Below are positions 25,138-36,975 of a DNA stretch of 64,000 bases, one piece after another. This DNA is from Torreya grandis (taxonomy: Eukaryota; Streptophyta; Pinopsida; Cupressales; Taxaceae): assembly GCA_037957365.1 (NCBI GenBank), contig JARHVA010002682.1:1329001-1393000 (forward strand), in the 5' to 3' direction. Positions within the stretch are counted from its first letter, which is position 1. Every line of letters starts with the position of its first letter. Position numbers and translations under genes: made by a program. Under the pieces are notes generated by a model. That model searched no databases. It was not told where the DNA came from and was given only the letters and a program-made list of their open reading frames with translations.

Positions 25138-25357
25138 GTAGCCTCCAGGGTTGTGCCTCAATGGTACATTGTTGTAATGGTGACCACTAGGTCATGAGTT
25201 CGATCTTGATTTAAATTATGATGTGTGGTGTGGGGCAGTTACGTGTCATCCAGAGGACTAAGAGAACTTGGCATGTATGGTATTGAGCGATTGTCATTGA
25301 TAATGGTGTGTCATCCAAGGGTGTTGGGTCAGGTTGATACCTCTAGGTATAAAAAAT
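25138..25357 (+). mobile_element. tRNA-derived SINE
   Basis: An RNA polymerase III split promoter is visible: A box TGTGCCTCAATGG (25152-25164) and B box GAGTTCGATC (25196-25205), 32 bp apart, in a tRNA-like head (CATTGTTGTAATGGTGACC between them). A non-tRNA body (TGTGTGGTGTGGGGCAG...) and an A/T-rich tail (ATAAAAAATTTATATTTT) follow. A tRNA gene is unlikely because the body runs on for 150 bp and the arms do not fold. Exact ends are uncertain; no clear target duplication was found. Confidence 0.6.
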
Positions 25358-25397
25358 TTATATTTTCTTAATAAAATAATAAGTTAATATCTAATTG

Positions 25398-25460
25398 ATC
25401 ATTTAATATTATCTAATTAATTGTTGCTTACTAGTAATTAATTAGATAATATTAAATGAT
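25398..25460. repeat. Perfect 25-bp stem-loop
   Basis: Positions 25398-25422 are the exact reverse complement of 25436-25460 with a 13-base loop. The arms include ATTATCTAATTAATT. Possibly a MITE end or a chance AT-rich palindrome; the match stops abruptly at both ends. Confidence 0.8.
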
Positions 25461-27040
25461 AAATGTATTTATTTTTTAAATTTATACTACACATTATATC
25501 ACTACTAAGATATATGTACAATAAAAATACATCGCAAAAAATGAACATATTTATAAATATCTACAATGTATAAATGATAGGTGAATAATATTTTAATGAC
25601 ATTTAAGTGATAATATAAATAAATAAAAGTCGTAAAATTATTATAAATGTAATATAAATATATTGTACATAAAAATTTAACTCAACATGACAATTGAACA
25701 ATACCTTTACGATAATTTATAATCTAAAAACTCTATATTACTATATTAATTAATTAAATAAAACCAAACAAATAAATAAATAACCACTATATAAAAAACT
25801 TTAAAAAATATTATAATTATAACTTAATTCTATCAAATAAAGTTAATTTAAAATATAATAATAGAGTCAACTTTATCTTTTTATTAAACTCCCTAAAACA
25901 AGCCATGTGCTAGAGTCACATAATAAGGAGTGAATCAAATCCAAACCCTAGTCCACATAATTAATGCACCTACCTTACAACTCCATTATACTTATTATAA
26001 AGTTTTACATACCATCTTAAGGTTGGATAATGTGATATGGCTTATACATTCTAACCTAAAAACTAATTTTTAATTTAATAGAATTATAAGCTTAATATTT
26101 TATTATTATTTCATGGTGAATTCCTCGCTTTAGATTTATCTCTGGATATTCATTTTTCCACTAAAGTGTGATGTTAGATATTCTTTTTATTTAACTTTTC
26201 AGTTGTATATGCTAACCAGCATAAACACTTACACACCTATCAATTATGGTCTTATTGGTGGAGAATATGTTCTCTATTTAGTTTTAGTTTTTCTAACTAT
26301 TCAAAATAGATGAGCTTTGTGATTGGTGTAAGTGACATTTAGATTGTAGATATGGACATTGGTAAGGTTGAAATTTTTATTAATTTCAATTTGCTATAAG
26401 ATTAGAATAAATTTGTAAATATAAAGAAATGAATAATATAATAGTTTTTGAAAAAGATATTTCTCAAAAAAAATTATGATAATTATTTATTTACATATCA
26501 TTGATACCAAATCATATATTTTGATTGAAATTATGAACAACACATGAGTAACAGCATTTTTTAATATTTATTATTGTCAAACAAATTAGTACTAAACTTA
26601 TATTTGATACTTAATGTAAAGATTAAATGTGGGACGGAAATAATCAAAACTAATGACAATTGTTATTGATTTGCTATCTTATATATCATACGGCTTATAT
26701 TTCCTCTACCTATTTAAAGAACCTCAAAGTATGACCAAACCTTAAAATATTTAAAAAAATCTTAACATGTAAACATCAAAATACATTAAATTTCTCATCT
26801 AAAATGACATTAAGCCTATCGATCATTATGTGCTCACTCTATAAATGCACTTTTTCCTTATTTATTTATTTAAATATTTTAATAGAGAAATATTTAACCA
26901 ACTGTTCTCTTAAACGTGATAAGGAAAAATCTCATGCATTTGTAATTACACTTTACGTGATAACATAAATCAAAGTAACATGTAAGAGCACAAACATTTA
27001 AAATTAAATAATTAATTTGTTAGTTTTGGTGTTGTTCCTA
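25461..27040. other. AT-rich spacer, nothing recognised
   Basis: Very AT-rich, no open frame with family resemblance and no repeat shared with the rest of the window. Confidence 0.5.
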
Positions 27041-27048
27041 ATAATTAT

Positions 27049-27297
27049 GTTGAAGATATGGTTATTTACCAAGCTTTTCTAATAGTTAAGTCAAAGCACC
27101 TTATTGATCTTATTTTGGAATCTGATTCTAAAATTGTGGTTGATCATTTCAATAAAAAGTCTTTCCCTCAATTCTAACAATGGAAGCTAAATGAATGTAA
27201 GAAAGACATCAACGTCCTCATTCAAGATTTTAAGGGTGTTCAATGGAACCATACTAAAAAGGAAGGAAATTAGGGTGTTGACTTGTTAGTGAAATAG
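27049..27297 (+). pseudogene. RNase H-like (RVT_3 type) relic, probably from a LINE
   Basis: One plus-strand frame reads EDMVIYQAFLIVK, LILESDSKIVVDHF, QWKL then VQWNHTKKEGN and GVDLL. This follows the order of plant LINE or RVT_3 RNase H domains: the E..A helix, the (E/L)xDSKIVV strand with its aspartate, W.L, and the W.H..(R/K)EGN..(A/V)D..A C-terminal motif. Stops at FPQF* and EGN* break it. About 80 residues remain, and no reverse transcriptase is found upstream. It may be a dead-on-arrival 3' LINE copy. Confidence 0.6.
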
Positions 27298-27785
27298 AGC
27301 CTCGTATTTAAAAAGATCCTGTTTAGGATTTAAAAAGAGCTTTAAATGAATTCGTGAATGTTGACTTAATTGTTTCTATGGACTCTTGATCCCCATTTAT
27401 TTTTCTTTGACATTTTTATGTACTTTTAATAGGAGAACAAATGCTTATACCTTATGTATGGGTATGGGAGGTTCTTCCACCTGAATTGATTGTCTATCTT
27501 CAATCCTTCTTGATCTTCTTATTTTCTTAGTTTTGATTTGTCAAGAATTACTTTGAAACTCACTGACCCTCTTTATAATATAATATTGTTTTAATATATA
27601 TATTTTACCATTTATTTAAAATATAATTAATTTAGATATCATACCATTATAATAATTAAATGGCTGTAACCAGTGAATTCCTACACTAAGCATGACTAAT
27701 CTTATAACAGTTAGAAAATGAAGAATAAAATATATGCAATCACTAGCGTTTATATATAATAATATATATTATATATTCTATTTAA

Positions 27786-27806
27786 TATATATATATATAT
27801 ATATAA
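27786..27806. repeat. (TA)n microsatellite
   Basis: A run of TA dinucleotides in an AT-rich surround. Confidence 0.85.
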
Positions 27807-27899
27807 TTTTAAATATTATAGTATTTTATATTAATTTAATATTATAATTATATATCACAAAATATATAATATAAATATTGTATGTTATTGTTTAGAAGA

Positions 27900-28110
27900 T
27901 AATCGCTTTTGTCTAAAGTTACGAATCAAATTTGAGATACAACAAGGAGTCCAGTCTTAGAGAATCACTAAGCTAACATAAACAGCTACCATTGATCACT
28001 GAAATCATTAAGTCAACTCAAACAACGACATTCGGCCTACAAATGTTTTGTGAGATTTAAACTTAAATAGGATTGGGTACAACCAACTTACTTTACCAAC
28101 CTTTCTACAT
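27900..28110 (-). repeat. SINE-like repeat, copy S1 (shorter)
   Basis: Shares ordered blocks with 28487-28873: CGCTTTTGTCTAAAGTTACG against CACTTTTGACTAGAGTTAGG at the start, a TTTGAGAYACAAYA block, and GAGATTTAAACTTAAATAG against GAGATTTGAACCTTAATAG at the end. On the minus strand the last block resembles a pol III B box. The two are diverged copies of one small interspersed repeat. Confidence 0.4.
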
Positions 28111-28417
28111 TTCATTAACAATATAAATATTATATATTATATACTATTATTATATACAATTGTATGTGTGTATGTATTTTTTTCTAACTCCCTGTGATAA
28201 CTTGGACATTATGTTTTTTCCAGCACCCTGTTTCTAATTCGGGTTTGTTTTCATTGCCATCATACTTTATCTTTTATGGACTATAAAAGGGTATAGGCCC
28301 TTTCAAAACCAATTGTTTTACCAATAACCATACACATAATATTATTATTTTATTTTTATAAATATTATATAGTATATAATAAAACTACTATCTATAATAA
28401 TTATATGTATGTCTAGA

Positions 28418-28484
<67 letters not shown>
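28418..28484. repeat. (ATT)n microsatellite, ~22 units
   Basis: About 67 bp of uninterrupted ATT. It directly abuts SINE-like copy S2, so it may be the expanded tail of that element. Confidence 0.95.
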
Positions 28485-28486
28485 GA

Positions 28487-28873
28487 TTGGCAATCACTTT
28501 TGACTAGAGTTAGGATTCAGAAATTGCTTTTAATCACTAGAGCAACAACTGGTTTGAGACACAATAGGGGCCCCCAGATCCCCTAAGAGAATTCTATTAG
28601 TGACCACACTACCTCGACAAAATGCTATAGCCCACAAACTACACGCCGCACTAGCCACTAAGCATTATCAACAATCAAAATTACCTTCTCTACCATAGGA
28701 CCCACCTTCATGTTCTATAAGAACTATCACCAACCACTAGCGATCAAATATGATCCACTATAAATATACTTGATATTCATGATGATAACCAACCTCACAG
28801 GCCTCAATGAGATTTGAACCTTAATAGACTTAGATACATCCAAATGACCCAACTAATTCATCCTCACCTCATT
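28487..28873 (-). mobile_element. SINE-like repeat, copy S2
   Basis: On the minus strand a possible A box (TTGGGTCATTTGG) lies ~40 bp before a B-box-like GGTTCAAATCTC. A ~300-bp body follows, ending against the (ATT)n tract, a plausible tail. It is more GC-rich than its surroundings, and S1 is a second copy. The assignment rests on these boxes and on the repeated occurrence. Confidence 0.45.
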
Positions 28874-29378
28874 AATATGTATATTATATTATTATAATAA
28901 ATATCTATATATTATTATATATGTATATTTAGTAAAATTTATATGGGCACTAACCATACATAAACTACAAGAAATGTCTTTCAACTTAAAAGCTTAAATA
29001 TATAAAATAAATCATGCATCCCTACATCCTAAAAAACCATTTTTTATTTTTCACCAAAATAAAAACTAATATAATAATATTATATATTACCATATAATAT
29101 AAATATTATTATTATTTAATAATTAATATAAATAGTGTTTTAATTTGATGCATTTTTTTTAAAATTATTATAATTTATAATTTACATTTTATAAGGTACA
29201 AATAAATATTATTAACAGTAGACAATGTAACCATATTGTTAAGATAAGACGAGTAAGACAACTATCATGGAACCACGAATATGATAGGTGTCATATTAAA
29301 CACGTACATGTTAAAAGAACTACGAGACATAATTATATTATTGAATAAATTAAAATGAGAAACATACATCAAATATAT

Positions 29379-29607
29379 CTATATGTGTATATATACAATT
29401 TAATTAATATATAGTATATTAATTATAAATATAGAAAAATAATATAATATACATAATATTTATAATATGTATTTAAAAAAATATCTATAAATATACTATA
29501 GATATTTTTTTAAATACATATTATAAATATTATGTATATTATATTATTTTTCTATATTTATAATTAATATACTATATATTAATTAAAGTGTATATATACA
29601 CATATAG
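29379..29607. repeat. 229-bp near-perfect inverted repeat (111-bp arms, 7-bp loop)
   Basis: Positions 29379-29489 and 29497-29607 are reverse complements with a single mismatch that I could find (an A/C difference in the ACAATTT / AAAGTGT region); the loop is AATATAC. The arms are about 85-90% A+T but not simple sequence. The repeat ends ~910 bp upstream of the PPR start codon. No transposon ends or target duplication are obvious. Confidence 0.9.
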
Positions 29608-30519
29608 CAATGAGCTTTGTAAGGATGTAAATTTTGTTTTATTTTGAGCTAGAGTAATGGTGAAGTGGCGGGGAAGGGTAAGGCCATACAAAGCATAAAA
29701 ATGGTGAAATATTTTGATGTGAGTTGGACGGTGATGGTGAGAGACAGTGACATGAGATTTCAAGAGATATTGTACACTCCGAGGCCCATATCATACACCA
29801 AACCTAGATTCAGGGCCATTGTTGTATTTCAATGACCTACACTCATTGTAAAGAGTCCCCTAGTATACATGGGGGCAACATCTTTGATTCATTATGTTTT
29901 ATTGTCAAGGATATATGATGACATTATGAGAGTTGATTTGATTGGAATAGGATTAGACATCCGATGTGAAATTTGAATCAATATTGTAATCCACTAACAT
30001 GGGAATAAGATATTGAGGTCTCAAATTCTATCATTACTCAAAATCACTATGACACGGAACTCCTTCAATCCATACAACACATTATCATATGAAAGAATAC
30101 GTAACCTTATTTTCCGCCACCATCTTCTTCTAGAGATAAATCAAATTATTATTGTTTAATACTTCTTATTAAAAAAATGATACCGCAATTACCGATATAC
30201 ACCCTAACTTAAATCTAATACACCCTTAATTTGTCTTGGAATAGCTTCTAAAACACTAAATCTTCATATCACGTCATTTCTTTTCCGGACTGGATATTTA
30301 TTTAAAAGATACGAACCACCAACGCCGCCAAACTATGTCTACGTAAAATATATGACTCACTCCCCGATCATTTCCCGCAACATACTTTATCTCCTTTTGA
30401 TTAACATTCTCTGTTTTCTTTAAAATTTTATAGCAGATGGACGGTTAAAACAACACGAAAATACATCGACAGATTATTTCTTACCCTATATTTGATGGCC
30501 GAATCCTCACCAAACCAAC
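29608..30519 (+). promoter_or_regulatory. Upstream region of the PPR gene
   Basis: Single-copy-looking sequence, less AT-rich than the spacer before it. No confident TATA box in the last 150 bp; the nearest candidate is TTTTATAGC near 30429. An out-of-frame ATG (about 30494, ATGGCCGAATCC) precedes the chosen start and could act as a short upstream reading frame. Confidence 0.4.
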
Positions 30520-33500
30520 ATGAATATCCGTCTGCGTCCCTTTATCCGACGCATAGCCACAATGACGCTGAAATCGCCGCCAGTTTTAGTAGACAAATTC
30601 AAGGAAAATCACAACATTCTCAGTGCCATAGATAACACTATAATAAAAATGTGCACAGAAGGACAACTCAGAGAACCCCTCGTTGTTTTACAGAACACAA
30701 TCCATCCATTACACTACGAAACATACGCTTCATTACTTCAAACTTGTGCCCTCGCCAAAGCCCTATCAGTGGGGCAAAAGCTCCATTCTCTTATTATCAT
30801 AAGCGGACTTGAATACCATGAATTTGTGAGCATTAAACTTACTGGCATGTACTGCCGGTGCCAAAGCTTGGAGAATGCACGCCAAGTGTTTGACAAAATG
30901 CCTCACCGAAGAAAACCCATATTATGGAACGTTATAATACGAGGATATGCCAGGAAAGGATTTTATGAAGAAGCTCTGGAGCTTTATAATCGGATGCAAG
31001 AGGAAGGAATCAGTCCTGATACTTTTACATTCGCCTGCGTGCTTATGGCATGTGCCAGTCTTTCGGACTTGACGCAAGGCAGAGACATCCATGACTGTAT
31101 AATTAGGAGGCAGTTGGAGTCGGATATCTATGTGGTGAATGCCCTTGTGACTATGTATGCAAAATGTGGAAGTTTGGAGAAAGCACTCGAACTGTTTGAC
31201 AAAATGTCTCAAAGAGATGTTGTTTCCTGGAATTCTATCATTTCAGGTCAGGATTCTTTTTAATTTTTTTCCCGAACTTGTAATTTAAAAGAAAATTAAA
31301 TCCATCAATTAGTATTGAAGGAAAAAAAAACATAAGCTAAAATTTTCTATGTGAACTAGATTTTGAAGTTAAATAGCTTCAATTTTTATCGTTATCTTGG
31401 TCTAAACGGATTGGCAAGATTTGATTTAACAGGATGAAAAATGAAAAATATTAGTGAAAAGTTTTCAATGTGAACTAGATTGTGAAGTTAATTCGCATTA
31501 ACATTTTTTTGGTATCTGGGGCTTAAACAGACAAAGTTTGATTTACCAGAAGCTTTGTCATAGGTTCCACATCTAAACAGGTACAAATTTGAGCAATATA
31601 TAGAAGGTAAAGTGTAAAGTGTCCTTGTTCCCACATGAGGGTTTCATAACTAGGTTGTGACCGAAAAAAATATTTTTAGCTTACCTATTTGCAATTACAA
31701 CCTATTTATTTGAATTAGTACATGAAATCTTAAACAAAGACATCCAACCAAGCTTATGGAAATTATTTTAAAACTAGACAGTCATACAAACCATAATCTA
31801 GAGAAATGCATACACCTTGATAGGTGTTACAGGTAAAGGATGAAACACAGTTCCTTTTAACGTGCCTACTATGTAATAAGGTTCTAAGAACAACTAAAAC
31901 ATCTATTTGTAATTATAACCTTAGTGTATGAGTTAGTATATCAAGCCTGAAATCAATGCAGTCCAACCAAACCTACAAAAATTTGTTTAAAGCTAGACAT
32001 CCTTAGAAATAATCTTCTAAACTAAGATATACACTTTGACAGGTGTCCGAGTCAAAGTAAACATGTGCTTAAATTTAGTACATTGGCTGAAATTCATGAG
32101 CACTAATAGTAAGTTCTATTCTCCTCGGGTGGCCTCTTATAACACATATATTTTTTGATTTTTAAATGGATATTTTCACCAATTGTTTTGATAGGTGTTT
32201 CAGATTAAAATCATCATATAAAATGCACATAAATTTATTACACAGTCCAAAATTTACAAGTACTAATAGTAAAAACTTTTTTATCCTCAAGAATTAGCCT
32301 ACAATATAAATTTCTGTCTCTCCTCAAGTATTAGCTTATAATACAGATATTTCTTGTTGGTTCAATTGAAATATTTGCCTACTTCTTTATACTTGTAAAA
32401 CATCATCGATCTCTTGATTTTTTTGACCTTGCAGGTTATGCACAGTATGGGAGACCAGAGAAGGCAATGAAATTCTTTAGCCGAATGCATCTAGCAGGCA
32501 TGAAGCCGGAGATAGTCACCATTGTCAGTGTTCTCCCAGCTTTGGGAAATATGGAGTCTCTGCAGAATGGAAAAGAGATCCATGGTTACATAATCAAAAG
32601 TGGCTATGAGGCTGATGATTCTGTTGGGAATTCCCTTTTATCTATGTATGCCAAATGTGGAAGTTTGGAAGATGCACAAGAAATATTTGAAACAGTATCC
32701 CTGACAGAAGTTGTTTCATGGAACGCCATGATTACAGGTAATGCAAGAATCCCTCAGGATAGCCAACAAGATAATGTACAATAAAATAAACCAGAAAAAA
32801 AATAAACATTTATGCACAAATACTTTAATAGATAGATTTTATTCCTAACTTTCACTTCATTTAAGGCCAAGTTACATCACTACTGTCTGCCCAAACTATT
32901 ACATGTTTACTTTTTAAACAAGAGTTTGTTTGCATTTTCAAAAATCAGATTTATATAAACAAACAGAAGACTAAAAGAAAGTCTCATCTTCTATACTTAT
33001 GTTAATTTCCTAAAACAAGGAGATTCTAAACTTAACACTAATCTAAATTACCATGCCGACAGCAATCTGATTTAGTTTGTTACTGCATCAACAGGTTATG
33101 GCCAGAATGGGCACTATGATGTGGCCTTGAAGGTTTTTGACCAAATGGTGTTGGCAGGCTTGAAGCCTAACGTGATAACATGGTCTGCAATTATTAAGGC
33201 ATGTGCACAAAATGGGTACCCTGAAAAAGCATTGGATTTTTACAGTGAAATGCGAATGGAAGGAGTGGAACCTGATTGTGTTACCCTTGTGAGCGTTCTG
33301 GGAGCATGTTCTCAGTTAGAATCTCTGGAGAGGGGGAAGAAAATCCATGGTTATGTCAGAGCAAATGGATTTGAATCAGAGATCATGGTAGGGAATGCGC
33401 TCATATCTATGTATGGGAAATGTGTGGATATTGAATGTTCACGACTAGTATTTGACAAAATGTATAAACGAGATGCAATTTCATGGAGTGCAATGATTGC

Positions 33501-34701
33501 AGCATATGTTCAGAGAGGACATGGTGATGATGCTTTGAAACTTTTTCAACAGATGTTTCTAGAAAACATCAACCCAAACTCAATGACCATCACTTCTGTT
33601 CTATCAGCATGTGCTCGGCTGTCTGCTCTAAAACATGGTAAGGAGATCCATAAATACATCATCAGAGACGGACTTGAATCACATATTTTTGTAGGAAGTG
33701 CACTTATAGACATGTATGTAAAATGTGGTACCCTAGAGGTTGCTCGTTATCTGTTTGAAAAAATGTCCGAAAGAAACACTGTGTCGTGGAATGCAATGAT
33801 TGCTGGGTATGCGATGCATGGTTATGGTGAGGAAGCTCTTTCCCTCTTTCGTCAAATGCAAGGCCAAGATGTCATGCCAGACCATATTACGTTCATTGCT
33901 CTTCTCTCAGCATGCAGCCATGCAGGCTTAATAGATGAAGGTTGGCACTACTTCAATTCTATGAGTGAAAAGCATCACATAACACCTGCATTGGGTCACT
34001 ATGCGTGCATGGTTGACCTTCTTGGACGTGCAGGACGACTGTATGATGCCAAAGAGTTAATTGATAAAATGCCATTGGAACCCAATGCAGATGTGCTTGG
34101 TGCCTTACTTGGTGCCTGCAGGATCCACTCTAATATAGAATTAGGAAAAACTGTGGCAGAACAGCTTTTTCGATTGCAGCCTGAAAATCCTGGATTTCAT
34201 GTCTTGCTGTCAAACATATATGCTGCAGCTGGCAGGTGGGATGATGTAGAAAAGGTGAGAACAATGATGAAAGACAGCGGACTGAAACGGAGGCCTGGAT
34301 GCAGCTGGATTGAAGTAAAAGATAAGATTCATGCATTCAGTGTAGGAGACAAATCACACCCACAATTAGAAGAAATCTGTGCAATGTTGGATAATTTGGC
34401 AGGACAGATGAAGAAGTCAGGTTATGTGGCCGACAAAAACTTTTCCCTGCATGATGTAGAGGACGAGGAAAAGGAACAAATTCTCTGTCACCATAGCGAG
34501 AAGCTGGCCATCGCATTTGGGCTTATCAGCACATCCCCTGGCACACCTATACGGATCATCAAGAATCTGCGGGTGTGTGGTGACTGCCACAGTGCGACAA
34601 AGTTTATTTCCAAGATTGTTGAGCGGCAAATTGTTGTCAGGGATGCAAATCGGTTCCATCATTTCAAGGATGGCATATGTTCCTGTGGGGATTATTGGTG
34701 A
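30520..34701 (+). CDS. DYW-subclass PPR protein, predicted organelle C-to-U RNA editing factor (3 exons)
   Basis: Exons 30520-31246, 32435-32737 and 33095-34701 (727+303+1607 nt) give 878 residues. Both introns are GT-AG, phase 1, and split the Gly of a repeat. The N-terminus (MNIRLRPFIRRIAT) is Arg-rich without acids, consistent with an organelle presequence. From residue ~66 to ~680 run PLS-type PPR units with hallmarks such as LYNRMQEEGISPDTFTF, SMYAKCGSLE and VVSWNAMI. E-type motifs follow, with PG box PGCSW at 744-748, then a DYW domain ending in Asp-Tyr-Trp. The deaminase-like zinc residues are intact: HSE at 810-812 and CGDCH at 838-842. In land plants such proteins bind one or few organelle transcripts and edit C to U. 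The target cannot be read here. The only gene in the window that looks functional; paralogues are numerous, so no symbol is given. Confidence 0.93.
31247..32434 (+). other. PPR intron 1 (1188 bp), grown by tandem duplication
   Basis: Donor CAG|GTCAGG, acceptor CTTGCAG|GTTATG. Three internal duplications: ~100-bp units near 31340 and 31465 sharing GTGAACTAGATT-TGAAGTTAA; ~220-bp units near 31685 and 31905 sharing ATTTGYAATTAYAACCT and TTGAYAGGTGT; and ~190-bp units near 32075 and 32240 sharing CACTAATAGTAA. Confidence 0.85.
32738..33094 (+). other. PPR intron 2 (357 bp)
   Basis: Donor ACAG|GTAATG, acceptor CAACAG|GTTATG. It sits at the same position in the PPR repeat unit as intron 1, in the same phase. 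Confidence 0.88.
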
Positions 34702-36418
34702 CGATTTTCTAGAACAGTAAATACCAGTCCATGTGAACTATTTAAGCATATACAAATTATATATGCTTTCTGTATTCAGAGAATTCTTTATCTGATCCTG
34801 GTCTAGTCTTGTGATTTGTATATCGAGGCCTGGGTATTCATAAGTGCAAAGAGCCTTATAAAATCTTCATTTGGTGCATATGGAATGAATCATTGTTGAA
34901 GTGTTGGTTCAAGCCGAAGTTATCAATTATTGGTTCCTTACTACAGACATCTGCCTTGGGAATGGTTATGTCCAATTAATTAGATTTGGGAACATGTAGA
35001 TGGCTTCTCATCTAGCCCTGGATTACAGCATGTCTGAGTTATTTATGCTGGGATGAGATAAAAGAGTTGCTTATGGTGGGTGGAATAGCAGGAAGCCCCA
35101 AAAGAACATGTGCTTGGAAGTCCAAATTGTAATATGGAGAGAGATAAGACACTATTGGAGGTTAGAATGAGTTGCATTCTACTTATCTCTGGCCCTAGCC
35201 TGGTTTATGTACTAAGGGAAGAGAGTATTGAAATTAAGTGATACGAGAAAGAACAATTATTCCCCTGGAAGGTTCGGTTATGTATACCTGATAGCTTATA
35301 GCTGAGGATCTGTGCAAGGGGGACTATGCTCTTATTAGTTCGACCAGGAGCACAAATATGGCTAGTGCTCTTGTTTTTGCCCATGTATGGTCCAGTTTGG
35401 TATTAATCTGTTGTTCGAGGATGCTGCACAATTTGAACTATAATGAATGGTAGCAACTAATTTATGTTCAGCTTCTCTTTTTAACATGGAAGTTCTTATT
35501 CCCGGTGAATTTGTCATCAGGTTGTTGTGGATCTCAATTTTTATACAAAATAAAAATCCGGTTTGAGTTTCTCAGGTGAAGCTAGATGGTGGCGAGGTAA
35601 CTCCAGGGCTTTATCTTCACTTGGCATTTGTTCTAAGAGGCTTTTAAGTTTTACCATCATAAGCAATTGCATCTTTTGCGCTTCTTTGTTGCCCTGATAG
35701 ATCCACCAATGCTCAGTCCAACAAGCCACTCTTTCTCAAAGAAGTTCAATGCGTGTAAGGATTAGCTTCATTTTGTTTTAAGTCTCTTTTTCATTTCTCT
35801 TTGTCCAACATCTTTATTGAGTTTTTATGTGCTGTCAGGAATTGATGCATTGAGGTGCTGCATTAAGTTTCTTTGAAGTGCAACAGCGCTCTGTCAAAAT
35901 TCTTTTACATGCATCAAGTCAGAAGTTTCACGTAACATGGAGTGGAAGAAACCTAACATATGGGAGATGGAAAATCTTCAGGCCATAACTATGCAGGGAC
36001 AAAATGGCAGTTGATGTTCTACATGCCTGTATTAGAGATTCAGATGGAAAATTATCACGCAAGAGAGGCGAAGGCACTCTTAAAAAAAAATTATTACTTT
36101 TTAAATCCAGCTGATCAGCAGATTTCTATGGACTTCCACAAATGCCTATGCCCATACCCATGCCAATGCATGTGTGATCTCAATTTTCACCGTGAGATTT
36201 GTATGCCCATGTAGTACACATTTTTTATGTATATCCATTTCTGCATGTCTACCTCTAACTTGGCCTTTTCCCTCTAGTTTATTTGCTTTTGCTGCAAAGT
36301 GCAATAAACAACTATAGACTCGGGAACAATAGTAGCTACAGGTTTGGGATCATTGTACACATTTTAGCAGAATCAATAAAATACAGCGAACCAATAAAAT
36401 ACACCATTGTAACTGCTC
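34702..36418 (+). other. Region downstream of the PPR gene, probable 3' UTR and spacer
   Basis: Less AT-rich and free of repeats shared with the window. It contains only short open frames without family resemblance (for example 35960-36214). AATAAA motifs occur near 36303 and 36376. I see no second gene. Confidence 0.45.
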
Positions 36419-36419
36419 G

Positions 36420-36975
36420 TTAAAATATTTGGTGACATTCTTCTGATATTTAAGTGATCAAGTTTGTTTCTATGGAGCTATTGGAATTCAACGACTTGAT
36501 GTGGAATGATATGCTGCCACCTAAGTTGGTAGAGTATGACTCCCAATTGATATAAAAAAGTAAAGGTTGAATTTCTTGTAACCATTAAGCCAAAGCCAGA
36601 TGCCAATTTGGCATATAAGACTCCTTGAGGAAGTCTACAAAGAGATTTCTTTCCATTTACCTTATATTGTTCGAATTTTGTACCTTATATGCAAATATTT
36701 GAATTTAATACATGTTTTAAAAGCTGATGTATGGTGGCTTGAACCCTTGATTTTCTAAGAATATAAAAATGCAATTGGACGTAAATCATGGCGAGCGTTC
36801 ACTGGTTGATGGGAAAAGACAGCAGCCTCACTGCTTGGTCAAATATTTGGAGACACTCTTCTGATATTTTACCATCATAACCTATCGAGATTAATGTTAG
36901 CATTTTATCTTTTAAGTTACGAAGTTTAGTTCAATGGAGTTATTGGCTTTTGATGATTTGATGCAGAATCTATAT
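36420..36975. repeat. Pair of diverged direct repeats
   Basis: The block AAATATTTGGWGACAYTCTTCTGATATT occurs near 36424 and 36841. It continues through AAGTTTRGTT-ATGGAG-TATTGG to a GATTTGATG-like end. The second copy carries about 45 extra bases. No coding content. Confidence 0.7.

Noticed and set aside
25138..25357. A genuine tRNA gene
   Set aside because: A and B boxes are present, but the arms do not pair as a cloverleaf and a 150-bp body with A/T tail follows, which is SINE structure.
28418..28484. CRISPR-like or regulatory repeat array
   Set aside because: Plain (ATT)n without spacers; the context is plant nuclear DNA.
35960..36214. 84-codon open frame downstream of the PPR gene
   Set aside because: No domain, low-complexity Cys/Pro/Met text at its end, and no support from splice sites or neighbours.
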